A DNA stretch of 64,000 nucleotides. It comes from Natrialba chahannaoensis JCM 10990. GTDB lineage: Archaea; Halobacteriota; Halobacteria; Halobacteriales; Natrialbaceae. A program made the translations under genes and the position numbers. The notes beneath the pieces were generated by a model, which had not been told where the DNA came from, did not search any database, and saw nothing but the letters and a program-made list of their open reading frames with translations. Of the stretch, positions 9,027 to 17,080 are shown one piece after another (position 1 is the stretch's first letter; every line of letters begins with the position of its first letter). The DNA lies in NCBI RefSeq assembly GCF_000337135.1, contig NZ_AOIN01000064.1, forward strand, positions 39,955 to 103,954, written 5' to 3'.

Positions 9027-9033
9027 TTTATAT
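9027..9033 (+). promoter_or_regulatory. TATA element of tfb
   Basis: TTTATAT stands about 90 bases before the tfb ATG. Transcription should start near 9052-9060, leaving a leader of about 65-70 bases, which is long for a haloarchaeal gene. Further AT-rich elements (GGGTATATATCC at 8967-8978, CATATAAAC near 8985, TTTATAAACC near 9007) could mean multiple promoters. Confidence 0.55.
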
Positions 9034-9051
9034 GGCTTACGGCCTAACCCT

Positions 9052-9108
9052 ATGTTAGCCGAGGCGACCGGGTTTCTTCTGGTTACCCCACCCGGGAGCC
9101 CCGAGTAA
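9052..9108 (+). other. tfb leader: 18-codon upstream frame and hairpin
   Basis: An upstream frame runs from ATG 9052 to TAA 9106-9108 and encodes MLAEATGFLLVTPPGSPE. The same bases form a long hairpin: right arm GTAACCAACCCG (9105-9116) pairs with GGTTAC (9081-9086) and CGGGTT (9069-9074), with TCTTCT bulged on the left. The stem ends 7 bases before the tfb start. Whether the small frame is translated is not known; if transcription starts at 9055 or later, it would be excluded from the message. Confidence 0.4.
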
Positions 9109-9123
9109 CCAACCCGATACACC

Positions 9124-10113
9124 ATGACTGATACAAACCTTCGAACCTACTCGAACGAGCGTACCGAGGAGCGAACACGAACTGAGGAGGAGGAGACAAC
9201 CCGCTCCGAGGAGCGCGAGCAGTGCCCGGAGTGTGGTGGTCGGCTCATCTCGGACGACGAACACGCAGAGACGGTCTGTCAGGAGTGTGGCCTCGTCGTC
9301 GAAGAGGACGAGATCGACCGCGGCCCCGAGTGGCGTGCATTCGACGCCGCCGAGAAGGACCAGAAGTCCCGCGTCGGCGCGCCGACGACGAATATGATGC
9401 ACGACCAGGGCCTCTCGACCAACATCGGCTGGCAGGACAAAGACGCCTACGGCAAGTCCCTCTCCAGCCGCCAGCGCCAGAAGATGCAACGGCTTCGCAC
9501 CTGGAACGAGCGCTTCCGAACCCGCGACTCCAAGGAGCGCAACCTGAAGCAGGCGCTCGGTGAGATCGACCGCATGGCCTCCGCGCTCGGACTGCCGGAG
9601 AACGTCCGTGAGACCGCGTCGGTCATCTACCGCCGGGCACTCGAGGAGGACCTGCTCCCAGGTCGATCCATCGAGGGCGTTGCAACGTCGTCGCTGTACG
9701 CTGCGGCCCGTCAGGCCGGCACGCCCCGCAGCCTCGACGAGATCTCGGCCGTGAGCCGTGTCGACAAGATGGAGCTGACCCGCACGTACCGCTACATCAT
9801 CCGCGAACTCGGGCTCGAGGTCAAGCCCGCTGATCCGGAACACTACGTTCCCCGGTTCGTCAGCGACCTTGACCTCTCGGATGAGACCGAGCGGATGGCC
9901 CGTGAACTGCTCGACTCGGCCCGCAAGGAGGGCGTTCACAGCGGCAAGTCGCCGGTCGGACTCGCCGCCGCCGGCGTCTACGCAGCCGCGCTACTGACCA
10001 ACGAGAAGGTGACCCAGAACGAGGTCAGCGAGGTTGCGAGCATCTCCGAGGTCACGATCCGCAACCGCTACAAGGAACTGCTCGAAGCCTCGGACACGGC
10101 TGCACCAGCCTAA
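9124..10113 (+). CDS. tfb: transcription initiation factor TFB
   Basis: A 329-residue archaeal TFIIB homologue that bridges TBP-bound promoters and RNA polymerase. An acidic N-terminal tail (1-32) precedes the zinc ribbon CPEC...CQEC (about 37-58). The B-reader/linker region contains PEWRAFD and the conserved GLSTNIGWQDKDAYGK. Two cyclin-like repeats follow (about 115-210 and 215-310), each with family landmarks such as RSIEGVATSSLYAAARQ and GKSPVGLAAAGVYAAA. Haloarchaea carry several TFB paralogues used for regulon selection; which paralogue this is cannot be told. It stands alone, with a structured leader upstream (see separate entry), suggesting post-transcriptional control. Confidence 0.95.
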   Translation: MTDTNLRTYSNERTEERTRTEEEETTRSEEREQCPECGGRLISDDEHAETVCQECGLVVEEDEIDRGPEWRAFDAAEKDQKSRVGAPTTNMMHDQGLSTNIGWQDKDAYGKSLSSRQRQKMQRLRTWNERFRTRDSKERNLKQALGEIDRMASALGLPENVRETASVIYRRALEEDLLPGRSIEGVATSSLYAAARQAGTPRSLDEISAVSRVDKMELTRTYRYIIRELGLEVKPADPEHYVPRFVSDLDLSDETERMARELLDSARKEGVHSGKSPVGLAAAGVYAAALLTNEKVTQNEVSEVASISEVTIRNRYKELLEASDTAAPA

Positions 10114-10264
10114 GCGTACACACTGATCTGACGTGACACTGTTGCTGTCTATACGCTGCTCTCTACTGATCTCACTTCCGTAGCGGTTCTTGTCTGTTCT
10201 AAGTGCCATCCATTGTGAGACAGCTGCGACAAGCTTTTTCACATATGGTGTGTAATAGCGTGCC

Positions 10265-10444
10265 ATGGACGAGACGACCGTGCAGCTGTTGTGTCCAGAA
10301 TGTGCGAAAGATTGGCAGCGGTCGCCCGGGACACTCCCAGCGTCGGCAGAAATGTTTCACTGTCCGAACTGTCACGCCTCTCGACGCACAGCTGAGTTCA
10401 TGCGAACAGATCGTGACCTCCAGAATCTCAAACAGTTAGGCTAA
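10265..10444 (+). CDS. small two-knuckle zinc-ribbon protein (59 aa)
   Basis: A short gene with knuckles LLCPECAKDW (Cys10, Cys13) and HCPNCHASR (Cys33, Cys36), separated by about 20 residues, the classic single zinc ribbon. The C-terminal tail TAEFMRTDRDLQNLKQ is conserved-looking and helical. The ATG at 10265 is preceded by TTTTTCAC at 10233-10240, about 28 bases upstream, consistent with a leaderless transcript. Similar 55-65 residue proteins are common in haloarchaea without a known role. A longer overlapping frame (10203-10439) in another phase is an artefact. Confidence 0.75.
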   Translation: MDETTVQLLCPECAKDWQRSPGTLPASAEMFHCPNCHASRRTAEFMRTDRDLQNLKQLG

Positions 10445-10683
10445 CACTGAATCTGTCTCCTTTGGTCACCGCAGACCAGATTCGGACCTACCCGAACATG
10501 CAATGAGACAACCGATAGCGATTCCTACTGCCGTGACAATGAGTTGTTGTGAACCGTTTCATCCGGCTAGCAGCTGTTTTCGAATAGTTTTTGTACCGGA
10601 TTTTCACGTACGTTGTCCCTATACGCATGGTAACGCGACTCAAGATAATAATATAACCCTGCAGTGGATAGGAGTGCATGGTT

Positions 10684-10920
10684 ATGAAGAAACAGGAGCT
10701 CATTCACCTTCACGGCCTTCTTGCGGAGGTATCGAACCAGTGTGCAGAGTGGGATAACTGTCAGATTGACCTCGGCGAATACGACTCTCTTGGTATTCGA
10801 CCGACATCAATTCATAAATCGAAAACCGACCACAAGGCCGCTGTTTTTGCACTCGCTGGCGGAATCACGATGAACATGCGCGAGAGCGAGCAGGAAGCTG
10901 TCGCTGCTACCGCAGACTAA
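10684..10920 (+). CDS. UPF0058 family protein
   Basis: The 78-residue protein begins MKKQELIHLHGLLAEV and contains RPTSIHKSKTDHKAAVFALA, both diagnostic of the haloarchaeal UPF0058 family of unknown function. Conserved His and Lys residues cluster in the second half. The chosen ATG (10684) lies 9 bases after GGAG at 10671-10674; an ATG two codons earlier (10678) is too close to this motif. An AT-rich element AATATAA at about 10649-10655 provides the promoter. Monocistronic. Confidence 0.85.
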   Translation: MKKQELIHLHGLLAEVSNQCAEWDNCQIDLGEYDSLGIRPTSIHKSKTDHKAAVFALAGGITMNMRESEQEAVAATAD

Positions 10921-11501
10921 GTCGTACGGAGCCCCCTTCAGGAACACACGTATACTACTGGCGAGACTGGATTCCAAACCAGCTGCCCTCCGCTGGTGTG
11001 GTACTCGAGTGCCCGTCCGTACAGTGTGATGCTATTCAACGGGGAACACGACGCAGGTTCTGGGTGCGCGTTTAGGTCAGTTACTCTCAATGTCTCGTCC
11101 GTCGTACTTTCTCAGTGTCTGTTTTTGAATTCGGCCGAACGAACAGTCGAGCAGTAATAGTTAGACGCGATTTCTCGAGAACCGCCTCTCACCAGCTTTC
11201 TACCCCCTTTGATCGACTCTCTAGTCACCCACTTCCGACGATCCATCGAACAGAAAAGTGCTCTGAACTGTGGTCGACTGTCGTGATAGAAGATGATTAC
11301 CCTGCAGTGTGACAAACTGGTGCCGAACCAGTTCGGGAGGCAGTGTTCCGATATTCCTCGTGCTGAGACAGCCAATGATGAGACAGTCTCCGCCAGCAAT
11401 GTTCGATCAGAGACACCGACCACAGGGTCGTCGAGCCATGGTCTACAAGCTCTCAATCAAAAGAAACCGCTGGATCTACCCGAGTCGCCTGGTGATTCAG
11501 A
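10921..11501. other. intergenic stretch without a recognised gene
   Basis: About 580 bases between the UPF0058 gene and the end of the UPF0212-like gene. Frames on both strands exist, but none has recognisable motifs or haloarchaeal codon character. The GC content falls below that of neighbouring genes in 11100-11300. No tRNA, repeat or strong hairpin was noticed. Confidence 0.5.
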
Positions 11502-12086
11502 TTACTCGACTAGGTCCTCAAACTCAGGGAGGATCTCCTCGTCCGTCTGGTCGTCTCCCTCGTCGTCAACCCGCGTGTTTTCCCCACCGTCAGTTTCGTC
11601 TCCACTGCTCGCGCTCGAGGACGCCGACTCTGTATCTGTCTCCGAGAGCTCCCCACCGACATCTGCATCGTCGCTGTCGGCCGCCGTCTCGTCAGCATCC
11701 GCTGTACTCTCTGTCGCCTCTTCGTCGTCTTCGGCATCATCGTCGTCTTCATCCTCGATAACCTCCACTTGCTCGACCTCGAGTGGAATGTTCTCGAGTC
11801 GCTGTCCGATTTCCTTGCGAGCGATTCGGGAGGCGTGCTCCTCACGCTCGACGTTGAACACGGTCATCTCGAGTTCGAGTGCGACGAGCGCCTCGTCGGC
11901 TGCGATGAACGCAGGTGGTAACTCTTCACCGGACGGGGACGTCCGTTCGCCCATGTTGATCTCGACGTAATTTAAGTCAGGGTTCAGCATCTCGCCCGTC
12001 TTCGAGATGGCGATGCGAATCGCCTCATCTTCTGTCTCGACGTCGAATACCGGCACTGCAGCTTCGACGACAACCCTGCAGTTCAT
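11502..12086 (-). CDS. UPF0212-like protein lacking its CPxC motif
   Basis: The first 110 residues match the UPF0212 (DUF555) family: MNCRVVVEAAVPVFDVETED, then AISKTGEMLNPDLNYVEI, and MTVFNVEREEHASRIARKEI followed by GQRLENIPLEVEQVEVIE. In usual members the middle reads RTCPHCGEEL; here it is RTSPSGEEL (about 48-56), so both zinc-type cysteines are replaced and one residue is lost. A tail of about 85 residues, almost entirely Asp, Glu, Ser and Thr, replaces the usual short C-terminus. Start at ATG 12086, where the conserved MNCRV begins; the frame extends 16 codons upstream without family similarity. The role is unknown. Confidence 0.8.
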   Translation of the reverse strand: MNCRVVVEAAVPVFDVETEDEAIRIAISKTGEMLNPDLNYVEINMGERTSPSGEELPPAFIAADEALVALELEMTVFNVEREEHASRIARKEIGQRLENIPLEVEQVEVIEDEDDDDAEDDEEATESTADADETAADSDDADVGGELSETDTESASSSASSGDETDGGENTRVDDEGDDQTDEEILPEFEDLVE

Positions 12087-12211
12087 ACACACACATTGTG
12101 TCGCATGCAGTATGAAGGTTCGCCCCGGTAACACACAGCGCGAGGCGGCCTGAGAACGGTAGAGACGTCAGTCCGAAAGGCCCAAGCCGACGCCCCCGTA
12201 GGGATCACCGA

Positions 12212-13093
12212 ATGGAAACGGGGACGATCCGCCTCGAGGAACTCTCCGGCGGACTCGATCTGTATCGGACGCTCGAAAGCGGTCAGACCTACCTCTGGCG
12301 GCGCGCAGACGGCGAGATGTACAGCGGGACGCCCGCTCTCGGCGAGTGGTACGTCACCGTCGTCGACGGCGACGTGATCCGCGCGCGAACAGTCGACGGG
12401 GTACTCGAGTGGCAGTCCACGACCGACGCCGAGCCGACCGTCCGTCGCCTCCTTCGTCTGGACGACGATCTGGAGGCGATCGTCGACGCTGCACCCGACG
12501 ATCCGCTGTTAGACGAGGCCTACGAGGCCCACCGCGGGATGCGCCTCGTCACTGACCCGGCCTTTGGCACGCTAGTTTCGTTCATCTGCTCGGCGCAGAT
12601 GCGCGTCAGTCGCATCCACTCGATGGTCTCGACACTCGCGCGGGAGTACGGCGACGAGGTCTCCCTGAACGGCGACACCTACCATGCCTTCCCGACGCCA
12701 GCCCAGCTCGCAAGCGCAACCGAAGCCGAACTCCGCGACCTCGGACTCGGCTACCGCGCCCCCTACGTCGTCCGCACCGCCGAGATGGTCGCCAGCGGCG
12801 AGACCCACCCCGACGACGCGCGGACACTCGAGTACGAAGCCGCTCGCGAGCACCTCTGTCAGTTCGTCGGCGTCGGCGACAAGGTGGCCGACTGCGTGTT
12901 GCTCTTTGCACTCGAGTTCGACGAGGCGGTGCCCCTCGATACGTGGCTCAAGACGGCGATCGAGGAGCACTATCCCCACTGTGACTGTGGCTCGTACACC
13001 GAAACGTCGCGAGCGCTCCGTGAGGAGTTTGGCGGCGAGTACGCGGGCTATGCACAGACGTACGTCTTTCATCACCTGCGGACTGGCGACTGA
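12212..13093 (+). CDS. ogg: 8-oxoguanine DNA glycosylase/AP lyase (Ogg type)
   Basis: A 293-residue base-excision repair enzyme of the HhH-GPD superfamily. The N-terminal beta domain contains GQTYLWRR. SFICSAQMRVSRIHSMV precedes the helix-hairpin-helix region FVGVGDKVADCVLLFALEFD, in which Lys224 is the Schiff-base nucleophile position and Asp243 (VPLDTWLK) the catalytic Asp. Substrate would be 8-oxoguanine opposite cytosine, with subsequent strand nicking. A Cys/His cluster (HYPHCDCGSY) near residue 254-262 is unusual and might bind metal. The length is normal. It is divergent from the UPF0212-like gene and separated by about 125 bases. Confidence 0.9.
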   Translation: METGTIRLEELSGGLDLYRTLESGQTYLWRRADGEMYSGTPALGEWYVTVVDGDVIRARTVDGVLEWQSTTDAEPTVRRLLRLDDDLEAIVDAAPDDPLLDEAYEAHRGMRLVTDPAFGTLVSFICSAQMRVSRIHSMVSTLAREYGDEVSLNGDTYHAFPTPAQLASATEAELRDLGLGYRAPYVVRTAEMVASGETHPDDARTLEYEAAREHLCQFVGVGDKVADCVLLFALEFDEAVPLDTWLKTAIEEHYPHCDCGSYTETSRALREEFGGEYAGYAQTYVFHHLRTGD

Positions 13094-13238
13094 AACGGTC
13101 GGTCGAAACGAGTTGTCGTTCAGTCCAGCACTGTCGCCCACGTTCCCGGCGACAGCAGCGACGCTCCTGTACTGGCCCCTATATCAGACTTTGCTACAAG
13201 TCAAAGGGTTGAACAATCATACATGCAATTATCACGTC

Positions 13239-13610
13239 ATGGAAACTGTCCGTCGATCCGCCGTCGGCGCGTTCGTCCTCGGCGGTGCTGTGAGCGCAGC
13301 GGTGCTTTCGTGGTACGCCGCCGGGTTGAACTACCCGCTGATCGCGTTCGAGCACCCAGTCCAGTTGCTACCGAGTGCGGTCTTTTTCGTTCTCGGTGGG
13401 CTGCCGGCGTTCCTTCTCGTCCGGAACCGAGTGCTCACGCCAGCAGTCGTCGCTGTGTTGACTATCGGCGTCTGGATCTGGTCAGAGGCGAATCCAGGGC
13501 CTGGTGATCCACTCATCGGACTGGTCTTCGTGACGGCACCGACCGGACTCGCACTGATGCTGGTGAGTTCCTGGGTCGAGCTGTGGGTCCGTCGTCATCA
13601 GATTGGCTGA
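13239..13610 (+). CDS. small membrane protein (123 aa)
   Basis: Four predicted membrane segments: about residues 8-28, 42-62, 66-84 and 92-114. Loops are short; NPGPGDP lies between segments three and four. The ATG at 13239 begins a Lys/Arg-poor N-terminus with METVRRSAVG. No family is recognised. An open frame from 12684 contains it but overlaps the glycosylase gene and is Ser/Pro/Arg-rich upstream, so it is not the true start. Confidence 0.65.
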   Translation: METVRRSAVGAFVLGGAVSAAVLSWYAAGLNYPLIAFEHPVQLLPSAVFFVLGGLPAFLLVRNRVLTPAVVAVLTIGVWIWSEANPGPGDPLIGLVFVTAPTGLALMLVSSWVELWVRRHQIG

Positions 13611-13718
13611 ACTCGAGTTCGATCCAGACTCTCACTCTCTCTCTCCGCTCGTGATGATCGATCCAGCAAACGGAACTCGTCGGGCACTTATTTGTAGTAC
13701 CACTGCCATTATCCGCGT

Positions 13719-14042
13719 ATGAACGGCCCCGCAGCCGCCGTCCTGCTCTCCAGCGCCATCTTCGTCGGCGGACTCGGTATCGCGATCAAATACTTCGGAC
13801 ACACCGAACTCATCGCCGGCTACGACCCCGACACCGTCACCGACGAGGGGGGACTCGCCTCGTTCGTCGGCACGAACATCCTCGTCGTCGCCGGACTCCT
13901 CCTCGCGCTCGCGGTACTCGAGTCCACCCAGCCGGCAGACGGTGCGGCAACCGACGCTGCCTGGATCGGGTTTCTGATCGTGGTGTTCGCGCTCACGGGC
14001 TGGCTGATCGTTGGGTCGCGGCGATTCGAGCGTGGGGAGTAA
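13719..14042 (+). CDS. DUF3784-like membrane protein
   Basis: A 107-residue protein with three predicted membrane helices (about 5-24, 50-67 and 80-98). Between helices 1 and 2 is HTELIAGYDPDTVTDEGGLASFVG, which resembles the DUF3784 signature (AGYN...K...L..FVG). Function unknown. TTATTTG at 13688-13694, about 28 bases upstream of the ATG, supports the start and leaderless transcription. Confidence 0.65.
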   Translation: MNGPAAAVLLSSAIFVGGLGIAIKYFGHTELIAGYDPDTVTDEGGLASFVGTNILVVAGLLLALAVLESTQPADGAATDAAWIGFLIVVFALTGWLIVGSRRFERGE

Positions 14043-14111
14043 GCCGGCAGTGTGACGGACGCTGGCGCGCCGAGGCTGGGATTTTTGCCGGTCGCACTCG
14101 AGTGCTCGTGT

Positions 14112-14399
14112 ATGGCAGACGAGTCAGACCGAACGCGTGCACACGTTTTCGTTTCGGGAACCGTGCAGGGCGTTTACTACCGGGCGAATACCCGCGATAC
14201 GGCCCAGGAAAAGGGAATCGATGGCTGGGTGCGGAATCTCGATGATGGCCGTGTCGAAGCGATCTTCGAAGGTTCCGACGAGGCCGTCGAGTCGATGATC
14301 GAGTGGTGTCACACGGGGAGTCCGTCGGCAGCGGTTGAGAACGTCGACGCCGAGTTCGAGGAGCCCGAAGGGGAGAACGGGTTCGAGATCCGGTACTGA
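14112..14399 (+). CDS. acyP: acylphosphatase
   Basis: A 95-residue ferredoxin-like alpha/beta protein that hydrolyses acyl phosphates. The phosphate-binding loop VSGTVQGVYYRA supplies the essential Arg (YYRA), and the catalytic Asn is in DGWVRNLDDGRVEA. The length matches the family. The ATG at 14112 has ATTTTTG at 14080-14086, at TATA distance. The C-terminus GFEIRY is also family-typical. Confidence 0.92.
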   Translation: MADESDRTRAHVFVSGTVQGVYYRANTRDTAQEKGIDGWVRNLDDGRVEAIFEGSDEAVESMIEWCHTGSPSAAVENVDAEFEEPEGENGFEIRY

Positions 14400-14425
14400 C
14401 TGGCTGCGAGCTGTTTCGAGAATCC

Positions 14426-14929
14426 TCAGACGGTTTCAACTAGATACTCCGCGAGCCACGGCGGCTCCTCGGTGTACTCCCACGTCGCGAGCTCGGCCTT
14501 CTCGCCGGCGTAGTAGGCGCGGTAGGCCGCGACGGGATCGCCCGGGCGCTTGTACTCGTCGGGCATCGCCTGCGGCCGCGGCGTCGGCTCCGCAAATGGA
14601 AAGTCGATCAGATCGGGGTCGATCTGGTCGATGACCTCCCAACTCGCGTGGGCCTCGCCCTCGTCTTTCTCGTAGCGCTCGGTGAACTCGGCGTTGAGCG
14701 CCTCGGCGTGCTCGCGCAGGCACAGCCAGTTCGCCCGTGATTCGGTCGCCCACTCGGTGACTGGGTGGCTGACGTGGGTCGGCTGGTAGAGAAACTCGGC
14801 CTCGTAACCGTTCTCGCGGGCCGCCGTACAGAGGACCTGCGCGGCCTCTAACAGCAGCTTGTTGACGTGCTGGTCGCAGTGATAGCGCGCTGCGAGGCGC
14901 GGGTCCTCGTCGAGCCAAAAGACGTTCAC
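14426..14929 (-). CDS. phage-type conserved protein of unknown function
   Basis: A 167-residue protein opening MNVFWLDEDPRLAARYHCDQHV, with KLLLEAAQVLCTA following. This N-terminal signature (LDEDP...HCDxHVxKxxLE..Q) is shared with a family frequent in tailed phages and scattered in bacterial genomes, to my knowledge without assigned activity. Later conserved-looking blocks are THVSHPVTEWATESRANWLC and PGDPVAAYRAYYAGEKA. His16/Cys17/His20 could bind metal, but this is speculation. It converges with acyP and is divergent from nnr. No other phage genes are near. Confidence 0.7.
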   Translation of the reverse strand: MNVFWLDEDPRLAARYHCDQHVNKLLLEAAQVLCTAARENGYEAEFLYQPTHVSHPVTEWATESRANWLCLREHAEALNAEFTERYEKDEGEAHASWEVIDQIDPDLIDFPFAEPTPRPQAMPDEYKRPGDPVAAYRAYYAGEKAELATWEYTEEPPWLAEYLVETV

Positions 14930-15004
14930 GACCCGTGTAGGCCTTCGAGGCTATTCAGCCTACCGTCCGCAATCTTCAACGGCTGGCCCGTCGAACGCTG
15001 GCGT

Positions 15005-16483
15005 ATGATTACAGGCGAACGCATGGCCGCAGTCGACGCGAACGCCGCGGCACTTGGCGTCCCGCAGAAACAGCTCATGGAGTCGAGTGGGAACGCCATC
15101 GCCCGCACGGTCCGGGAGGTCACAGCGCCGGGTGCGACCGTCGCCGTCGTCGCCGGCCGCGGAAACAACGGCGGGGACGCGTTCGTCGCCGCGCGCTTTC
15201 TGGACGACTACGACGTGCGGACGCTCTTGCTCGGCCGTGCGGAGACCATCGGCACCGAAATCGCTCGCGAGAACTGGGACGCACTCCAGCACGCGGGTTA
15301 CGAGACGCGCGAGGTGACCGACTCCGAAAACTTCGCTCTCCCCGACTGCGACGTGATCGTCGACGCGATGCTCGGCACGGGGATCAGCGGCGACCTCCGC
15401 GAACCTGCAGCCACCGCGGCGCGGGCGATCAACGACGCCGACGCGATCGTTGTCTCGGTGGACGTCCCATCCGGTTTCGACGCCAACGCCGGCGGCTCGT
15501 CTGCCGCTGACGACCCTGGCGACCCCGATGCCCTGCTCGCCTCGAACGCCATCGAGGCCGACCGCGTCGTCACCTTCCACGACACCAAACCCGGTCTGGA
15601 CGACCTCGACGCCGACGTAACCGTCGCGGACATCGGGATTCCGGCAGCCGCTGAGCGCTTCGTCGGCCCCGGTGACGTACAACTCGCACGGCCTGACGAC
15701 CGGACCGGCCGGGCGTTCGTCATCGGCGGCGGTCCCTACACCGGCGCACCGGCGCTCGCCGCACAGTCCGCCCTCCGAGCCGGCATAGAACTCTCGTTCG
15801 TCGCCGCGCCCGACACCGTTTCCGGCGAGATCCAGAGCTACGCCGAGGACCTGATCGTCCAGCCCTACGAGAGCGAGATTCTCACACCAGACCAGGTCAG
15901 CGATCTCGTCGACACCGCCGAACGGTACGACGACGTGGTGATCCTCGGCCCCGGACTCGGGACCGCAGACGAGACGCTCGAGGCCGCCCGCCAGTTTCTC
16001 ACGTCCTACACCGGCCCCGTGGTCGTCGACGCGGACGCACTCGAGACGGTGCCGGATCTCGACACTGAGGCGACTCTGGTCTGTACCCCAAACCGGCGCG
16101 AGCTTGCGGGAATGGGCGGCCCCGACGTGGACGACCTGCAGGAGGCAGCGGACGAGATTGAGGCGTTCACGGCGGAGCTGGACCACGTCGACGTACTTCT
16201 CGCAAAGGGGGCAACGGACGTGATAACTGACGGCGAGCGAACACGGCTCAGCCGCTCGGGAACGGCGGGCATGAAAGTCGGCGGGACGGGCGACGTGCTC
16301 ACCGGTATCGTCGCTGCTCTGCTGGAGCACGCCAAGCCGCTGGACGCGGCCGCGGCGGCCGCACAGGTCAACGGACTCGCCGGCGAACGACTCGCGGCGG
16401 CCGACGGATTCGGCTACCTCGCCTCCGAGGTACTCGAGGAAATCCCCAAGGTGCTGTGGGAGAGTGAGGAGAGTGAGAACTGA
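15005..16483 (+). CDS. nnr: bifunctional NAD(P)H-hydrate epimerase/dehydratase
   Basis: A 492-residue fusion that repairs hydrated NAD(P)H. The N-terminal YjeF_N epimerase domain (about 1-220) has VVAGRGNNGGDAFVAARFL and the conserved VDAMLGTGISGDLR. The C-terminal ribokinase-like domain (about 230-492), the ADP/ATP-dependent dehydratase, has the GTGDVLTGIVAALL signature near residues 420-437. MITGERMAAVD at the ATG 15005 is the family start; the frame runs 46 codons further up without similarity. The stop overlaps the moaC start by one base (TGATG), so the two genes are translationally coupled. Confidence 0.93.
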   Translation: MITGERMAAVDANAAALGVPQKQLMESSGNAIARTVREVTAPGATVAVVAGRGNNGGDAFVAARFLDDYDVRTLLLGRAETIGTEIARENWDALQHAGYETREVTDSENFALPDCDVIVDAMLGTGISGDLREPAATAARAINDADAIVVSVDVPSGFDANAGGSSAADDPGDPDALLASNAIEADRVVTFHDTKPGLDDLDADVTVADIGIPAAAERFVGPGDVQLARPDDRTGRAFVIGGGPYTGAPALAAQSALRAGIELSFVAAPDTVSGEIQSYAEDLIVQPYESEILTPDQVSDLVDTAERYDDVVILGPGLGTADETLEAARQFLTSYTGPVVVDADALETVPDLDTEATLVCTPNRRELAGMGGPDVDDLQEAADEIEAFTAELDHVDVLLAKGATDVITDGERTRLSRSGTAGMKVGGTGDVLTGIVAALLEHAKPLDAAAAAAQVNGLAGERLAAADGFGYLASEVLEEIPKVLWESEESEN

Positions 16484-17031
16484 TGAGCGACAAGCCGATT
16501 TCGACGGATGGGGGGAGCGGGGACGACAGTGGAGCGGAGACGGACACCAACGCCACCGCCGAGGACCTCACCCACACCACAGACGATGGGGACGTACAGA
16601 TGGTCGACGTCGGCGACAAACCCGACAGCAAACGCCGGGCCGTCGCGGCGGGAGAGATCCGCCTGCAGGAATCGACAATCGAGGCCATTCGCTCGGACGA
16701 GATCGGCAAAGGTGACGTGCTCGCGACCGCCCGAATCGGCGCGATTCAGGCGGTCAAGCACACCTGGGAGACGATCCCGATGTGCCACCAGATTCCGATT
16801 ACGAACGTCGATACCGACTTCTCGCTGTCCGAGGACCGCGTCGAGTGCGAGGTCGCAGTCGAGACGACGGGCAAGACCGGCTGCGAAATGGAGGCACTCG
16901 AGGGCGTCACGACCGGACTGAACGTCGTCTGGGATATGGTGAAGGCCGTCGAGAAGGACGCCAAAGGCCAGTACCCCGAGACGGGAATCGAGAACGTGCG
17001 CGTGGTGCAGAAGGAGAAGCGTCAGGCATAG
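16483..17031 (+). CDS. moaC: cyclic pyranopterin monophosphate synthase MoaC
   Basis: A 182-residue molybdenum cofactor enzyme that converts the MoaA product into cyclic pyranopterin monophosphate. After a disordered acidic N-terminus (about 35 residues), the core shows MVDVGDKPDSKRRAVAAG, the substrate-site motif IPMCHQIPI and KTGCEMEALEGVTTGLN, all family hallmarks. The ATG overlaps the nnr stop, marking a two-gene operon. No moaA or moaE is in the window. Confidence 0.93.
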   Translation: MSDKPISTDGGSGDDSGAETDTNATAEDLTHTTDDGDVQMVDVGDKPDSKRRAVAAGEIRLQESTIEAIRSDEIGKGDVLATARIGAIQAVKHTWETIPMCHQIPITNVDTDFSLSEDRVECEVAVETTGKTGCEMEALEGVTTGLNVVWDMVKAVEKDAKGQYPETGIENVRVVQKEKRQA

Positions 17032-17080
17032 CGCCAACTCTAGCCAAACGTACTTTTTCGTCCGCCACGAATTGGCTGGC

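Noticed and set aside
11112-11456. 114-codon minus-strand frame
   Set aside because: No motif, poor codon signal, and no promoter at the expected distance.
14960-16330. 456-codon open frame on the minus strand
   Set aside because: Antisense to nnr; the composition is typical of a shadow frame.
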